A DNA stretch of 15,515 nucleotides from JAZGER01 sp036480335 (GCA_036480335.1 JAZGGH010000012.1:1-15515), one strand, 5' to 3'; positions 1-8,629 are shown, counted from the first letter of the stretch. Translations and numbers: made by a program. The notes: a model not told the origin generated them from the letters alone.

Positions 1-815
1 GGGGTATCGGTACGCAAATCCTTATAACGGATATCGCCATCATAGGCGTCACCCAGGCCATAAATAACCGTGGGGTCTGTTTCCAGGCGCATGCCTTTGT
101 TCAGACGCCGCACAAACACTCCAGAGATACGCGGCCGTTCATCGGCAATGGCTGTTTCTTTTTCAATAATGGATGCTAGAATCAGAGCTTCATAAGGTGA
201 CTTTAGCGGCAAGTCACTGCTCTTTTCAGCCCAGGCTTTTTGCAGGTATTGTTGCATCGCCGTATAGGCACGCTGCAGCAGTTCTCGATCTGTTGCACCA
301 CGAGTAAAAAAATAGGTATCGGCCAGAAAGCGTCCTTCGGGTTTTTCATCCGGATGCTGCAGTTCAGTCATGATCTGATTATCGGATAAGCCCTGCAGGG
401 TGTTTTCAATATCTGCATTAGCCCACAGACTCTTAAGCATATCCCTGAAGCGTTGCCCTTCGATGATTGTCAGGCTATGCTGAATCACCTTGCCTTTGTT
501 CAATAGTGTAAGCAAATCCACAGGCAGCAAATCTGGCTGCAACTCAAACTCGCCGGTCTTGATACTCGAATCCAGTTTCAGTTGTCGACCGAGTAAAACC
601 AGATATTTTGGCTTATCGGTGATCCCCTGCTGACTGAGTTTTCTGGCAATGCCAGTTAACGTCATGCCTTTTTTAACATGCAGCACATAACCCTGCTCGG
701 GCACTGACAACGACACTTCCTGATAGGCTTTGTAATCCTGATAAAACCAGAAGGCGGTCAACACTATGCCGATAAACAGTAAGCTAGTAGTCAGCTTCAA
801 TACTCGCCAGATCAT
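1..815 (-). CDS. mltG: MltG endolytic murein transglycosylase, 3' end beyond window
   Basis: Inner-membrane lytic transglycosylase that cuts nascent peptidoglycan strands and so sets glycan chain length. About 271 residues are visible; the E. coli protein has about 340, so the C-terminal part lies beyond base 1. An N-terminal membrane anchor is seen at roughly residues 9-25, after which the chain is periplasmic. A LysM-like/YceG region leads to the hallmark ASIIEKET, whose glutamate is residue 218 by my count, the same number as the catalytic E218 of E. coli MltG. The second family motif, TDPTVIYG, follows at about 246-253. The ATG shares one base with the pabC stop (TGATG), implying translational coupling as the last visible gene of the fab operon. 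tmk and holB would be expected next, as in E. coli, but are not in the window. No damage is seen. Confidence 0.95.
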   Translation of the reverse strand, partial: MIWRVLKLTTSLLFIGIVLTAFWFYQDYKAYQEVSLSVPEQGYVLHVKKGMTLTGIARKLSQQGITDKPKYLVLLGRQLKLDSSIKTGEFELQPDLLPVDLLTLLNKGKVIQHSLTIIEGQRFRDMLKSLWANADIENTLQGLSDNQIMTELQHPDEKPEGRFLADTYFFTRGATDRELLQRAYTAMQQYLQKAWAEKSSDLPLKSPYEALILASIIEKETAIADERPRISGVFVRRLNKGMRLETDPTVIYGLGDAYDGDIRYKDLRTDT

Positions 816-1666
816 CAGGTGTACCACTCTGAGGATGAGTCAGTTAACTGCGCCTGTTTGATGGCATCCTGAAGCTGGTGAGTCACGTGCCCAGGCTGGA
901 ACGAAGTATGGCCTTTTATTTCGCGCACCGGCCAGAGTCCAAACTGACTATTGCAGAAAAATACTTCATCGGCGTTACAGACATCATCAAGCGTCATCGA
1001 CTGCACACTGCAATCCATCGCTTGCGCTGAGGCTATGTCCATCACCACAGAACGCATAATCCCGGCGACACCACACTGCGTAAGATCGGGTGTCTGCAGG
1101 TTTTTATTATTCACTATAAATACATTACTCATGGTCGCTTCCACGATCTGGTTACCGGTATCCAGAACCAGACCTTCACTGATGGTCATATCATTCCATT
1201 CATTACGCGCCAGCACCTGCTCTAATCGATTCATGTGCTTAATTCCAGCCAGCAACGGCTGTCGTGAAAGCTGTGTTGTACAGAGACGAACAACTACCCC
1301 GGAAGTCGCAAGCTCATTTGGATAATCCGGCGCTGTAAAGACGCGCACTACGATAACGGGTTGCCCGACAGATGTATAGACATAACCCCGTAAAGATTCG
1401 CCACGCGTTATCATCAATTTGATCACCGATTGCGGAAACTGACAGGCCAGTTGCAACAGGTCATCGGAAACAATACCGAAATTGACAACCTTAATACCCA
1501 GTCTTTCACAACCCGTTCGCAAACGGGATAGATGACGATTCAAATAGCAGGGAATGCCTTCTCGGACGGCAATGGTTTCGAACACACCATCACCAAACTG
1601 CAACCCCCGGTTGGCAGCATTCACAACACTGCTTGTCTCACCATTGACAAATGAAGCCAGCATCAT
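815..1666 (-). CDS. pabC: Aminodeoxychorismate lyase (PLP fold type IV)
   Basis: Converts 4-amino-4-deoxychorismate to p-aminobenzoate and pyruvate in cytosolic folate synthesis. The 283 residues match the family's usual length of about 270. Family signatures are FGDGVFET near residue 24, the PLP-binding lysine in LLAGIKHMNRLEQ (K143 by my count; K140 in E. coli), and the VEATMSNVF segment near 175-183 that carries the conserved glutamate. The chain begins MM; the first ATG overlaps the pabB stop by four bases (ATGA) and the second lies three bases on. pabB directly precedes it, so the two chorismate-to-PABA steps are made together. The glutamine amidotransferase subunit PabA is not in the window. 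A branched-chain aminotransferase or D-amino-acid transaminase shares this fold, but the motif and the neighbours favour PabC. Confidence 0.94.
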   Translation of the reverse strand: MMLASFVNGETSSVVNAANRGLQFGDGVFETIAVREGIPCYLNRHLSRLRTGCERLGIKVVNFGIVSDDLLQLACQFPQSVIKLMITRGESLRGYVYTSVGQPVIVVRVFTAPDYPNELATSGVVVRLCTTQLSRQPLLAGIKHMNRLEQVLARNEWNDMTISEGLVLDTGNQIVEATMSNVFIVNNKNLQTPDLTQCGVAGIMRSVVMDIASAQAMDCSVQSMTLDDVCNADEVFFCNSQFGLWPVREIKGHTSFQPGHVTHQLQDAIKQAQLTDSSSEWYT

Positions 1667-3051
1667 TTACTCGCCACTCCCAATGTTGCCAGCATGCCGT
1701 TGGCTTTCGCGCGTGATTCATCGAGTTCACGTTGAGGATCCGAGTCCGCCACAATACCGGCTCCGGCACGAAAATGCAGTTGCGAACCGTCACGGACAAT
1801 GGTGCGAATCAGGATATTCAGATCCAGATTGCCGCAACGATCAAGATAACCCATCGAACCGGTATAGGGGCCGCGCCCGGTTTTTTCCAGCTCGGCAATG
1901 ATTTCCATACATCGAACCTTGGGACAGCCGGTGATAGTTCCGCCTGGAAAAACGGCTTTGATCACATCTATGGGTGTTATCTCCGGCCGTTTGGTTGCGC
2001 GGATATTTGAGACAATATGATGTACGGTCGCGTAGGATTCCAGCACCATCAGCTCATCAACTTCGACCGTTCCTGGCACCGCAAAACGTCCCATGTCATT
2101 TCTTTCAAGATCCACAAGCATGATGTGCTCTGCCATTTCCTTGGGGTGAGCAAGCAATTCTTCTGACAGTTCTACATCTTCCTGTGTTTGTTCGCCTCTG
2201 GGACGCGTCCCGGCGATCGGACGCGTCTGCACCAGATCACCCTGCATACTCACCAGGCGTTCAGGCGATGAACTGAAAATAGCGCTCTCTCCCCAGGTTG
2301 CCATGCCATTGAATGGACCAGGATTGGCGACTCTGAGTTTTGCATACAGGGCATGATGATCCAGCTCTTGCGTGAGAGATGCAGACCATTTCCTCGACAG
2401 ATTCACCTGAAACACATCGCCTTCGATAATATAGTCAATAATACACCGCACGGCATCTGTATAATCCTGATCCGGCTCTTCTGTTATAGAAACAACGGGA
2501 ATAGAATCAACAGGAAAATTGTCAGCTGTCTTCACACTGGCCGCAGGCAATACAGCAATATCCTTTTCTATTTTCTGCAAACAGGCAGTATTTTCTGCAA
2601 CGGCAAAACGCGCATTGGTTTCGCGGTCATGGATCACGGCAGCCGGAAAACGGGTTGCCAGCGCAACCGGAAGTTTGCCATTGTAATCAGGTAACGCCAG
2701 AGTCGGTTCTATTTCTGCTGCCAGCTCATAACTCAGGTAGAGAAACCAGCCACCTGAAAACGGGATTTTGCCACTGTTGATACTGTCAGAACAAACGCTA
2801 ATTTTTTCCTGCTCATACCAGTGTTCCAAAGCATCGAGAAACACATCAATACCCGCATCATCAGAGCGAAGGGTTTTTCCGGGGCAGGCAAACAGCACAT
2901 CATAACGACCTTGCGGGCCGATTGAAGCACTCTGTAACAGGTGGGGATAACGCGATGGATTAAGACGATGCAAATCCAGCAAATCAAATGCAGAGGAAAC
3001 AGCAATACTGATTGAAGCTGACTCTGCATTCACTGACTTTGGGGATGACAC
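1663..3051 (-). CDS. pabB: Aminodeoxychorismate synthase component I
   Basis: Uses chorismate and ammonia (from PabA) to make 4-amino-4-deoxychorismate. The reading frame is open up to a TTG at 3096, but that would run deep into fabF. I chose the GTG at 3051, one base after the fabF stop, giving 462 residues (E. coli PabB has 453). No strong ribosome site is seen, which fits coupling to fabF; a GTG at 3033 is the alternative. The chorismate-binding domain is complete: SSSPERLV, HIMLVDLERNDMGR, FPGGTITGCPK and GAGIVADSDP. The lysine that many PabB proteins use as nucleophile (PIKGT, K274 in E. coli) is alanine here (PIAGT, A280), as in anthranilate synthase TrpE. TrpE is less likely because the protein is short and pabC is adjacent. 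Confidence 0.9.
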   Translation of the reverse strand: MSSPKSVNAESASISIAVSSAFDLLDLHRLNPSRYPHLLQSASIGPQGRYDVLFACPGKTLRSDDAGIDVFLDALEHWYEQEKISVCSDSINSGKIPFSGGWFLYLSYELAAEIEPTLALPDYNGKLPVALATRFPAAVIHDRETNARFAVAENTACLQKIEKDIAVLPAASVKTADNFPVDSIPVVSITEEPDQDYTDAVRCIIDYIIEGDVFQVNLSRKWSASLTQELDHHALYAKLRVANPGPFNGMATWGESAIFSSSPERLVSMQGDLVQTRPIAGTRPRGEQTQEDVELSEELLAHPKEMAEHIMLVDLERNDMGRFAVPGTVEVDELMVLESYATVHHIVSNIRATKRPEITPIDVIKAVFPGGTITGCPKVRCMEIIAELEKTGRGPYTGSMGYLDRCGNLDLNILIRTIVRDGSQLHFRAGAGIVADSDPQRELDESRAKANGMLATLGVASK

Positions 3052-3052
3052 G

Positions 3053-4297
3053 CTACGGCAGTTTGCTAATAACCAAAGTGCCGTTAGTGCCACCAAAACC
3101 GAAGGAGTTGGTCAACGCAACTTCAATCTTCATTTGCCGGGCTTCATTAGGCACAAAATCGAGATCACAGACCGGATCCGCTGTAAACTGATTGATAGTG
3201 GGCGGCGCAACCTGATCATGAATTGCGAGTGTTGTGAATATCGCTTCAACGCCACCCGCTGCACCCAACAGATGCCCTGTCATGGATTTTGTCGAACTGA
3301 TAGCAACTTTATGAGCATGATCACCCATAGCGGTTTTCATCGCATTCACCTCAGCCGCATCGCCGGCGGGTGTCGAGGTACCATGCGCATTCACATAGTC
3401 GACCTTGTCATAAGTCAGGCCGGCATCCATCAATGCATTTACCATGCATCGTGCTGCACCTTCACCATTCGCCGAAGGCTGGGTCATGTGATAAGCATCG
3501 CCACTGCGACCATAGCCGGAGATCTCAGCATAAATCCTGGCGTCGCGTGCTTTTGCATGTTCGTATTCTTCCAGCACCAACACACCGGCACCATCACTGA
3601 GCACAAAACCGTTGCGATCCAGATCCCAGGGACGACTCGCGGTTTCCGGATCGTCATTTCTGGGAGACAGGGCCTTGGCTGCAGCAAACCCACCTAGACC
3701 CGTTGCCGTGGTCGCCATTTCTGCACCACCGGCAAACATCACATCCGCATCACCATAGGCAATAATACGAGCCGCTTCACCAATGCTATGTGTACCGGTC
3801 GTACAGGCAGTGACCAGCGCAATGTTGGGGCCTTTTAAACCATACTTAATCGACAGGTTACCGGAAATCATATTGATAATATTGCTGGGTACAAAAAAGG
3901 GAGAAATCTTCCGCGGCCCACCTTTCAGATAGGCATCGTAATTTTTTTCGATACCAGGCAATCCACCAATCCCGGAGCCAATAGAAACGCCCATACGGTG
4001 TGCATTGCGCTCCGTGACTTCAAGCCCTGCATCCTCAAATGCCTGGATACCTGCAGCCATGCCATAATGGATAAAGGTATCCATCTTGCGGGCATCTTTT
4101 TTCGACATGTATTTTTCAGTATCGAAACCCTCCACGCTGCCACCAATACGCACCGGAAAGTTTTCAACATTATCAAGAGCAGTAATAGCTCTAATGCCGC
4201 TTTTACCTGCAAGAATATTTTGCCAGGCAGACGGTATGTCCAGCCCTACAGGACTGACAATACCCAACCCGGTGATAACAACACGCCGACCTCGCAT
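3053..4297 (-). CDS. fabF: 3-oxoacyl-ACP synthase II (KAS II)
   Basis: Condenses malonyl-ACP with growing acyl-ACP in cytosolic fatty-acid elongation; in E. coli it extends palmitoleoyl to cis-vaccenoyl chains. The 414 residues form a full thiolase fold. The catalytic triad is visible: C165 in VTACTTG, H305 in VNAHGTSTP and H342 in KSMTGHLLGAAGG, with K337 just before. The C-terminal NSFGFGGTNG loop is intact. The ATG at 4297 has AAGAGG upstream at normal spacing. It is 132 bases downstream of acpP, an unusually long gap for this operon, and that gap contains a hairpin. FabB (KAS I) has the same fold; the position after acpP and the N-terminal RRVVITGLGIVSPVG favour FabF. Confidence 0.96.
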   Translation of the reverse strand: MRGRRVVITGLGIVSPVGLDIPSAWQNILAGKSGIRAITALDNVENFPVRIGGSVEGFDTEKYMSKKDARKMDTFIHYGMAAGIQAFEDAGLEVTERNAHRMGVSIGSGIGGLPGIEKNYDAYLKGGPRKISPFFVPSNIINMISGNLSIKYGLKGPNIALVTACTTGTHSIGEAARIIAYGDADVMFAGGAEMATTATGLGGFAAAKALSPRNDDPETASRPWDLDRNGFVLSDGAGVLVLEEYEHAKARDARIYAEISGYGRSGDAYHMTQPSANGEGAARCMVNALMDAGLTYDKVDYVNAHGTSTPAGDAAEVNAMKTAMGDHAHKVAISSTKSMTGHLLGAAGGVEAIFTTLAIHDQVAPPTINQFTADPVCDLDFVPNEARQMKIEVALTNSFGFGGTNGTLVISKLP

Positions 4298-4380
4298 GCT
4301 AGAAGCCTCTTGTTGTATGCGTGTGCATAAACTGGATCAGTAATTCCATAGTTGAAGCCAGGAAAGTATAGTGAATACAA

Positions 4381-4416
4381 AATTACGCGGGCCACACTTC
4401 AGGTGGCCTGCTAATT
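4381..4416 (-). terminator. Hairpin after acpP, possible partial terminator or mRNA 3' stabiliser
   Basis: Between acpP and fabF the sequence folds into a long stem. GGCCAC (4390-4395) pairs with GTGGCC (4403-4408) around a 7-base loop, and outer AATTA/TAATT arms extend it with one bulge. On the transcribed minus strand it is followed by an imperfect U-rich stretch (TTTTGTATT). An attenuating terminator or RNase barrier here would let acpP transcripts outnumber fabF, fitting the high demand for AcpP. The T-run is weak, so full termination is unlikely. Confidence 0.5.
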
Positions 4417-4429
4417 AGAAATGACGATG

Positions 4430-4666
4430 TTAGCCGAGAGCTGACTGAACGTAATCAATCGCCTGCTGAACAGTCGTGATTTTTTCAGCTTCATCATCCG
4501 GAATTTCGCATTCGAATTCCTCTTCCAGCGCCATAACCAGCTCGACAGTGTCGAGAGAATCCGCCCCCAGGTCATCAACAAAAGATGATGTTTTGTTAAC
4601 AGTATCTTCGTTTACGTCGAGTTGTTCTACCACAATTTTTTTAACACGTTCTTCAATGTTGCTCAT
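4430..4666 (-). CDS. acpP: Acyl carrier protein
   Basis: Small acidic cytosolic protein that carries acyl chains on a phosphopantetheine arm through all the Fab reactions. The 78 residues match the family length. The attachment site is S37 (counting Met) in GADSLD, followed by the recognition helix LDTVELVMALEEEF. The strong acidity of the second half (EFECEIPDDEAEKI) is typical. The ATG at 4666 has AAGGAA at good spacing. Unlike most genes here it is separated from both neighbours (186 bases from fabG, 132 from fabF), and each gap carries a hairpin, suggesting separate transcription or processing. Confidence 0.98.
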   Translation of the reverse strand: MSNIEERVKKIVVEQLDVNEDTVNKTSSFVDDLGADSLDTVELVMALEEEFECEIPDDEAEKITTVQQAIDYVQSALG

Positions 4667-4852
4667 AATTCCTTAGTCCTCATATATCAGTAACTACAGT
4701 GTACATGCGCGCATATTGTAGTGAAAAGCTTGCGTCGATGCCACTGTGACAAAATACTGGCACTTACCCAGTATAATTAAAATAAAGTAAAATCATAATA
4801 TACTATAAATATCAAAGGGATAACAGATAATTTGAATGTATAGAATAGTCTG
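4667..4852 (-). promoter_or_regulatory. AT-rich fabG-acpP spacer, likely acpP promoter region
   Basis: This 186-base gap is very AT-rich at 4775-4848. A TACAAT hexamer on the minus strand (4720-4715) would serve as a -10 about 49 bases before the acpP ATG, but no good -35 lies at the right distance. In E. coli acpP also has promoters in this spacer. A 7-bp inverted repeat (TAACAGA 4821-4827 / TCTGTTA 4849-4855) overlaps the fabG stop codon; it is AT-rich and lacks a T-run. A separate terminator-like hairpin is listed on its own. The promoter is inferred mainly from context. Confidence 0.35.
4749..4774 (-). terminator. Terminator-like hairpin between fabG and acpP
   Basis: CCAGTAT/ATACTGG arms (4754-4760 and 4768-4774) form a perfect 7-bp stem with a 7-base loop. 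On the minus strand the stem is followed directly by TTTTG. The shape is that of a short intrinsic terminator for transcripts coming from fabG. With only four T residues it would probably be leaky. Confidence 0.45.
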
Positions 4853-5608
4853 TTATGCCATATACATCCCGCCATTTACGTGCAATGTTTCGCCGGTTAT
4901 GTAAGCTGCATTGTCCGAACAGAGAAAGGCCACTGTATTGGCAATGTCTTCTGGCACACCCAATCGCCCAAGTGGAATCTGTGCGGTCAATGTATTTATC
5001 TGCTCTTCAGCCAACGCTTTGGTCATATCGGTATCAATAAAACCAGGCGCAACAACATTGACTGTTATGCCACGCGAACCAATTTCACGCGCCAGCGATT
5101 TACTGAAACCGACCATTCCGGCTTTGGCAGCCGCATAGTTGGCCTGCCCCGGATTTCCGGTTGCGCCGACCACCGAAGCGATACTGACAATGCGCCCGCG
5201 TTTGGCTTTCATCATGCCGCGCAAACAGGCTTTGCTTAGCCTGTATACTGAACCCAGATTTGTGCCAATAACATCGTCCCATTCATCCTGCTTCATTCGC
5301 ATGAGCAAATTGTCACGTGTGATACCGGCATTATTAATCAGAATAGTGGGAGACGAATATTGCTCTTTTACCGCTTTTACCACCTCATCAATAGACTCAG
5401 CATCATTGACATTCAGCATCATGCCAGTGCCTTTGATATTCCCGGCTGCAAAATACTCAGCAATCGCCCGCGCACCAGACTCTGTAGTCGCAGTACCGAT
5501 AACGGTAGCGCCTGCATTACCCAGCGCCGTAGCGATGGCTTTACCAATACCACGACTGGCACCGGTAACAAGCGCGACATCCTGATTCAATGACTGACTT
5601 AATGACAT
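4853..5608 (-). CDS. fabG: 3-oxoacyl-ACP reductase
   Basis: NADPH-dependent reduction of 3-ketoacyl-ACP to 3-hydroxyacyl-ACP. This is a short-chain dehydrogenase of 251 residues, near the usual 244-250. The cofactor motif TGASRGIG is at 15-22, NNAG at 92-95, and the active site is N117, S145, Y158 and K162 (the YAAAK context). The C-terminal GETLHVNGGMYM is typical of FabG. The ATG at 5608 has TAGGAG upstream. It starts 11 bases after the fabD stop and is followed by the long spacer before acpP. Confidence 0.97.
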   Translation of the reverse strand: MSLSQSLNQDVALVTGASRGIGKAIATALGNAGATVIGTATTESGARAIAEYFAAGNIKGTGMMLNVNDAESIDEVVKAVKEQYSSPTILINNAGITRDNLLMRMKQDEWDDVIGTNLGSVYRLSKACLRGMMKAKRGRIVSIASVVGATGNPGQANYAAAKAGMVGFSKSLAREIGSRGITVNVVAPGFIDTDMTKALAEEQINTLTAQIPLGRLGVPEDIANTVAFLCSDNAAYITGETLHVNGGMYMA

Positions 5609-5619
5609 ACTGATTTCTC

Positions 5620-6570
5620 CTAAGCAATCGCTTCCAGGGCTTTCTCAAGACCTGCACTGTCTTGAACCGCAAACGCCGAAAGTTTTTTATCAATGCGTTT
5701 ATTCAAGCCAGTCAGCACCTTTCCCGGACCGGCTTCAACAAGCTGCGAAACACCACGATCAGCCATGGCCCGAATCGTATCTACCCAGCGCACTGGCATA
5801 TATAACTGTTGTGCCAATACCTGACGGATATCCGCTGCATCGGCATGACTGCTCACATCAACATTATGTAATACAGGTATCTTGGCTGAGCTGATATCCA
5901 CATCCTGTAGATGCGCTAACAGTTGCTCGGCAGCAGGCTGCATCAGGGCACAATGAGATGGCACAGAAACCGGCAGCAACAGGGCGCGCTTGGCACCTGC
6001 ATCTTTAGCCGCTTCAATGGCTCGATTAACAGCGGTAGCTTGTCCGGCAATAACCACCTGACCGGGCGAATTAAAATTCACTGCACTGACCACATCACCC
6101 TGAGCAACTTCATCACAAACCTTGATCACAGCTTCATCATCCAGACCAAGAATGGCTGCCATAGCACCTTCACCATCAGCAACCGCAGCCTGCATAGCCT
6201 GAGCACGTTGCTCGACCAGCTTTACCGCATCAGAAAATTGCAGAGCATCGGCACAAACCAGTGCCGTATACTCACCCAGACTGTGGCCCGCCATCACGGC
6301 CGGCATCGGTCCACCCTGCGCCTGCCAGCATCGCCAGACAGCAACGCCCGCCGTCAGCATTGCAGGTTGCGTCGAGGTTGTCTGGTTCAGCAAAGTACCC
6401 GGCCCTTGCTGAACCCGCTGCCATAAATCGTAACCCAGTACGCCGGATGCTTCGTTAAAAACATCAGCGACAACTGAAAATGCTTCACCCAGTTCGGCCA
6501 GCATACCCACAGATTGAGACCCCTGCCCTGGAAAAATAATACCCAGGTGGTCTGAAGTTTTTTCTGTCAT
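5620..6570 (-). CDS. fabD: Malonyl-CoA:ACP transacylase
   Basis: Moves malonyl from CoA to AcpP, supplying the two-carbon donor for FabH and FabF. The 316 residues fit the family (about 310). GQGSQ lies at 15-19, the nucleophile S97 in GHSLGEY, R122 in the EQRAQAMQ segment, and H206 in VPSHCALM, all in the expected order. The ATG at 6570 has only a weak ribosome site. It lies 38 bases after the fabH stop and 11 bases before fabG. Confidence 0.97.
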   Translation of the reverse strand: MTEKTSDHLGIIFPGQGSQSVGMLAELGEAFSVVADVFNEASGVLGYDLWQRVQQGPGTLLNQTTSTQPAMLTAGVAVWRCWQAQGGPMPAVMAGHSLGEYTALVCADALQFSDAVKLVEQRAQAMQAAVADGEGAMAAILGLDDEAVIKVCDEVAQGDVVSAVNFNSPGQVVIAGQATAVNRAIEAAKDAGAKRALLLPVSVPSHCALMQPAAEQLLAHLQDVDISSAKIPVLHNVDVSSHADAADIRQVLAQQLYMPVRWVDTIRAMADRGVSQLVEAGPGKVLTGLNKRIDKKLSAFAVQDSAGLEKALEAIA

Positions 6571-6608
6571 GAATTAGTTTCTGTTATCAAGATAAAATCA
6601 GGATGGAA

Positions 6609-7577
6609 TTAGAAAGTCAGTAAAATGGAACCCCAGGTAAAGCCGCCACCAAATGCTTCCATTAACAGCGTTTCACCCGGTTTAATACGGCCATCGCGCA
6701 CCGCAGTATCCAGCGCCAGCGGCACCGATGCGCTCGACGTATTGCCATGCTCATCAACGGTCACCACGACATGGTCCATCGACATTTTGAGTTTTTTAGC
6801 CGTTGCCTGAATGATGCGGATATTCGCCTGATGCGGGATCAACCAGTCTATATCTGATTTTTCCATGTTATTTGCAGCCAGCGTTTCATCAACAATGCGT
6901 CCCAGCGTGTTTACCGCAACCTTGAAAACCTCATTGCCGCGCATCTGCACAAAACGTGCGTCACCTTCCAGAGACTCCATGCCCTGACCCACACCACCCG
7001 GCACAGTCAGCAGATCAGCATAGGCACCATCAGCATGCAGATGCGTCGATAGAATCCCCGGAGTATCACTGGCCTCAACCACCACCGCACCGGCTCCATC
7101 ACCAAACAATACACAGGTACCCCGGTCGGACCAGTCAAGCATGCGAGTAAGCACTTCAGCGCCGACAACCAGTGCGCATTTTGCGGTTCCCGAACGAATA
7201 AATTTTTCAGCAACACCGAGCGCGTAAACAAAGCCGGTACAAACCGCCTGAATATCAAACGCAGGGCAGCCATGCAGATCAAGACGCTGCTGCAACAGAC
7301 AGGCTGTACTCGGAAATACCCGATCCGCAGTGGTCGTTGCAACAATGATCAGATCGACATCCTGAGCATTCTTGCCCGCCGCTTCCAGTGCGCGTTTTGC
7401 TGCATGCTCCGCCAGATCAACCGTTGTCTGATCGTCTGCAACAATGTGCCTTCTGGCAATACCGGTACGCTCACGAATCCACTGGTCGGTGGTATCAACG
7501 ATCTTTTCAAGATCATGGTTCGTCATCACCCTGTCAGGGAGGTAACTACCGGTGCCTGTTATGCGTGAATAAATCAA
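6609..7577 (-). CDS. fabH: 3-oxoacyl-ACP synthase III (KAS III)
   Basis: Starts fatty-acid chains by condensing acetyl-CoA with malonyl-ACP. The 322 residues carry the catalytic triad C113 (AVCTGF), H249 (IPHQAN) and N279 (EHGNTSSAS), and the C-terminal GGGFTWGS. The N-terminal IYSRITGTGSYLP aligns with the family start without excess, so the start is the TTG at 7577; no ATG is available there. That TTG overlaps the plsX stop as TTGA, and a GGAG lies about ten bases upstream. The rare start codon plus the overlap suggests output tied to plsX translation. Confidence 0.96.
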   Translation of the reverse strand: MIYSRITGTGSYLPDRVMTNHDLEKIVDTTDQWIRERTGIARRHIVADDQTTVDLAEHAAKRALEAAGKNAQDVDLIIVATTTADRVFPSTACLLQQRLDLHGCPAFDIQAVCTGFVYALGVAEKFIRSGTAKCALVVGAEVLTRMLDWSDRGTCVLFGDGAGAVVVEASDTPGILSTHLHADGAYADLLTVPGGVGQGMESLEGDARFVQMRGNEVFKVAVNTLGRIVDETLAANNMEKSDIDWLIPHQANIRIIQATAKKLKMSMDHVVVTVDEHGNTSSASVPLALDTAVRDGRIKPGETLLMEAFGGGFTWGSILLTF

Positions 7578-8608
7578 ACCGCCTGTTTCTCCGTAAGTAC
7601 CTGCGTCAACCGCTCACTGATGCGCTCAGGAACCGACTGACTGAAAACCGTTGCCGCAACATCAATGGCATTGGCGAATGATAACGCATCGGCACTGCCA
7701 TGGCTTTTAATAACGGTGCCACGTAACCCCAATAGACTAGCACCATTATATCGGCGCGGGTCAATGCGGCGTCGAAACGCCTTCAATACAGGCATCGCAC
7801 AAACAGCCGCCAGTCTGGTAAAAATATTCCGTGAAAACTCGGCGCGAATAAAATGCGCAATCATTTTTGCTACACCTTCGCTGGTCTTCAACGATATATT
7901 ACCAACAAAACCGTCACATACAACAACATCAGAGGTTCCCTTGTAAACATCGTCACCCTCAACAAAACCAATATAATTAAGGGTGCTTGAAGACAACAGG
8001 GCCGCTGCATTTTTGACCGTTTCGTTACCTTTCATCTCTTCTTCGCCGATATTCAATAGTCCAATACTTGGCGCAGAGGTTCCATCAATCGCACTGGCAA
8101 GAATAGATCCCATCACCGCAAACTGAAACAGATGCTCAGGCGTACTCTCTATATTCGCACCAAGATCCAGCATCAGGGTATGCCCGTGTATGGTCGGCAA
8201 TGAGGTACAGATGGCCGGTCGGTCAATGCCCGGCAGCGTCTTCAGAACGAAACGTGCCGTTGCCATCAGTGCCCCGGTATTACCGGCACTGACACAGGCA
8301 TCCGCCTTGCCCTGTTTGACAAGATTGATTGCCACCCGCATTGAAGAATCTTTTTTGGAACGTAACGCAGATGAAGCAGATTCATCCATCGCTATCTGCT
8401 GTGAAGCATGCTGGATTGAATAACGCTGCTGATATTTTGAAAATGCCTGATGATCAGGCTGCTCGATTACCTGACCGATCTTGTCCTGATCACCGACCAG
8501 AACAAGATAGATATCGTCGCGTTGAGAAAGGATACGCAGAGCAGCAGGAATGACGGCATTAACACCAAGGTCGCCGCCCATTACATCCAGAGCAATCGTA
8601 ATCGGCAT
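7574..8608 (-). CDS. plsX: Phosphate acyltransferase PlsX
   Basis: Makes acyl-phosphate from acyl-ACP, the donor for PlsY in glycerolipid synthesis; a peripheral membrane enzyme. The 344 residues match the family. The N-terminal ITIALDVMGGDLG is the signature, followed by VSAGNTGALMA, DLGANIE, LLNIGEEEMKG and VVCDGFVGNISLK. The ATG at 8608 is 21 bases after the rpmF stop; no strong ribosome site is seen. Its last codons form the fabH start by a four-base overlap. The rpmF-plsX-fabH order is that of most gammaproteobacteria. Confidence 0.97.
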   Translation of the reverse strand: MPITIALDVMGGDLGVNAVIPAALRILSQRDDIYLVLVGDQDKIGQVIEQPDHQAFSKYQQRYSIQHASQQIAMDESASSALRSKKDSSMRVAINLVKQGKADACVSAGNTGALMATARFVLKTLPGIDRPAICTSLPTIHGHTLMLDLGANIESTPEHLFQFAVMGSILASAIDGTSAPSIGLLNIGEEEMKGNETVKNAAALLSSSTLNYIGFVEGDDVYKGTSDVVVCDGFVGNISLKTSEGVAKMIAHFIRAEFSRNIFTRLAAVCAMPVLKAFRRRIDPRRYNGASLLGLRGTVIKSHGSADALSFANAIDVAATVFSQSVPERISERLTQVLTEKQAV

Positions 8609-8629
8609 CAGGACTGATGCAACAATCCG

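Noticed and set aside
951..1325. Open frame on the plus strand inside pabC
   Set aside because: It lies antisense within a clear pabC gene, has no ribosome site and gives low-complexity protein with no family match.
1663..3051. Anthranilate synthase component I (TrpE)
   Set aside because: PIAGT is TrpE-like, but the length (462 residues), adjacency to pabC and absence of other trp genes favour PabB.
3052..3096. TTG start of pabB at 3096
   Set aside because: It would read 42 bases into fabF and add residues with no counterpart in PabB; the GTG just after the fabF stop gives the family length.
3134..3697. 187-codon plus-strand open frame opposite fabF
   Set aside because: Antisense to a strongly conserved catalytic gene; rich in Cys, His and Arg as mirror frames of coding DNA often are; no family signature.
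4821..4855. Terminator overlapping the fabG stop
   Set aside because: The 7-bp stem is AT-rich with a 21-base loop and no T-run after it.
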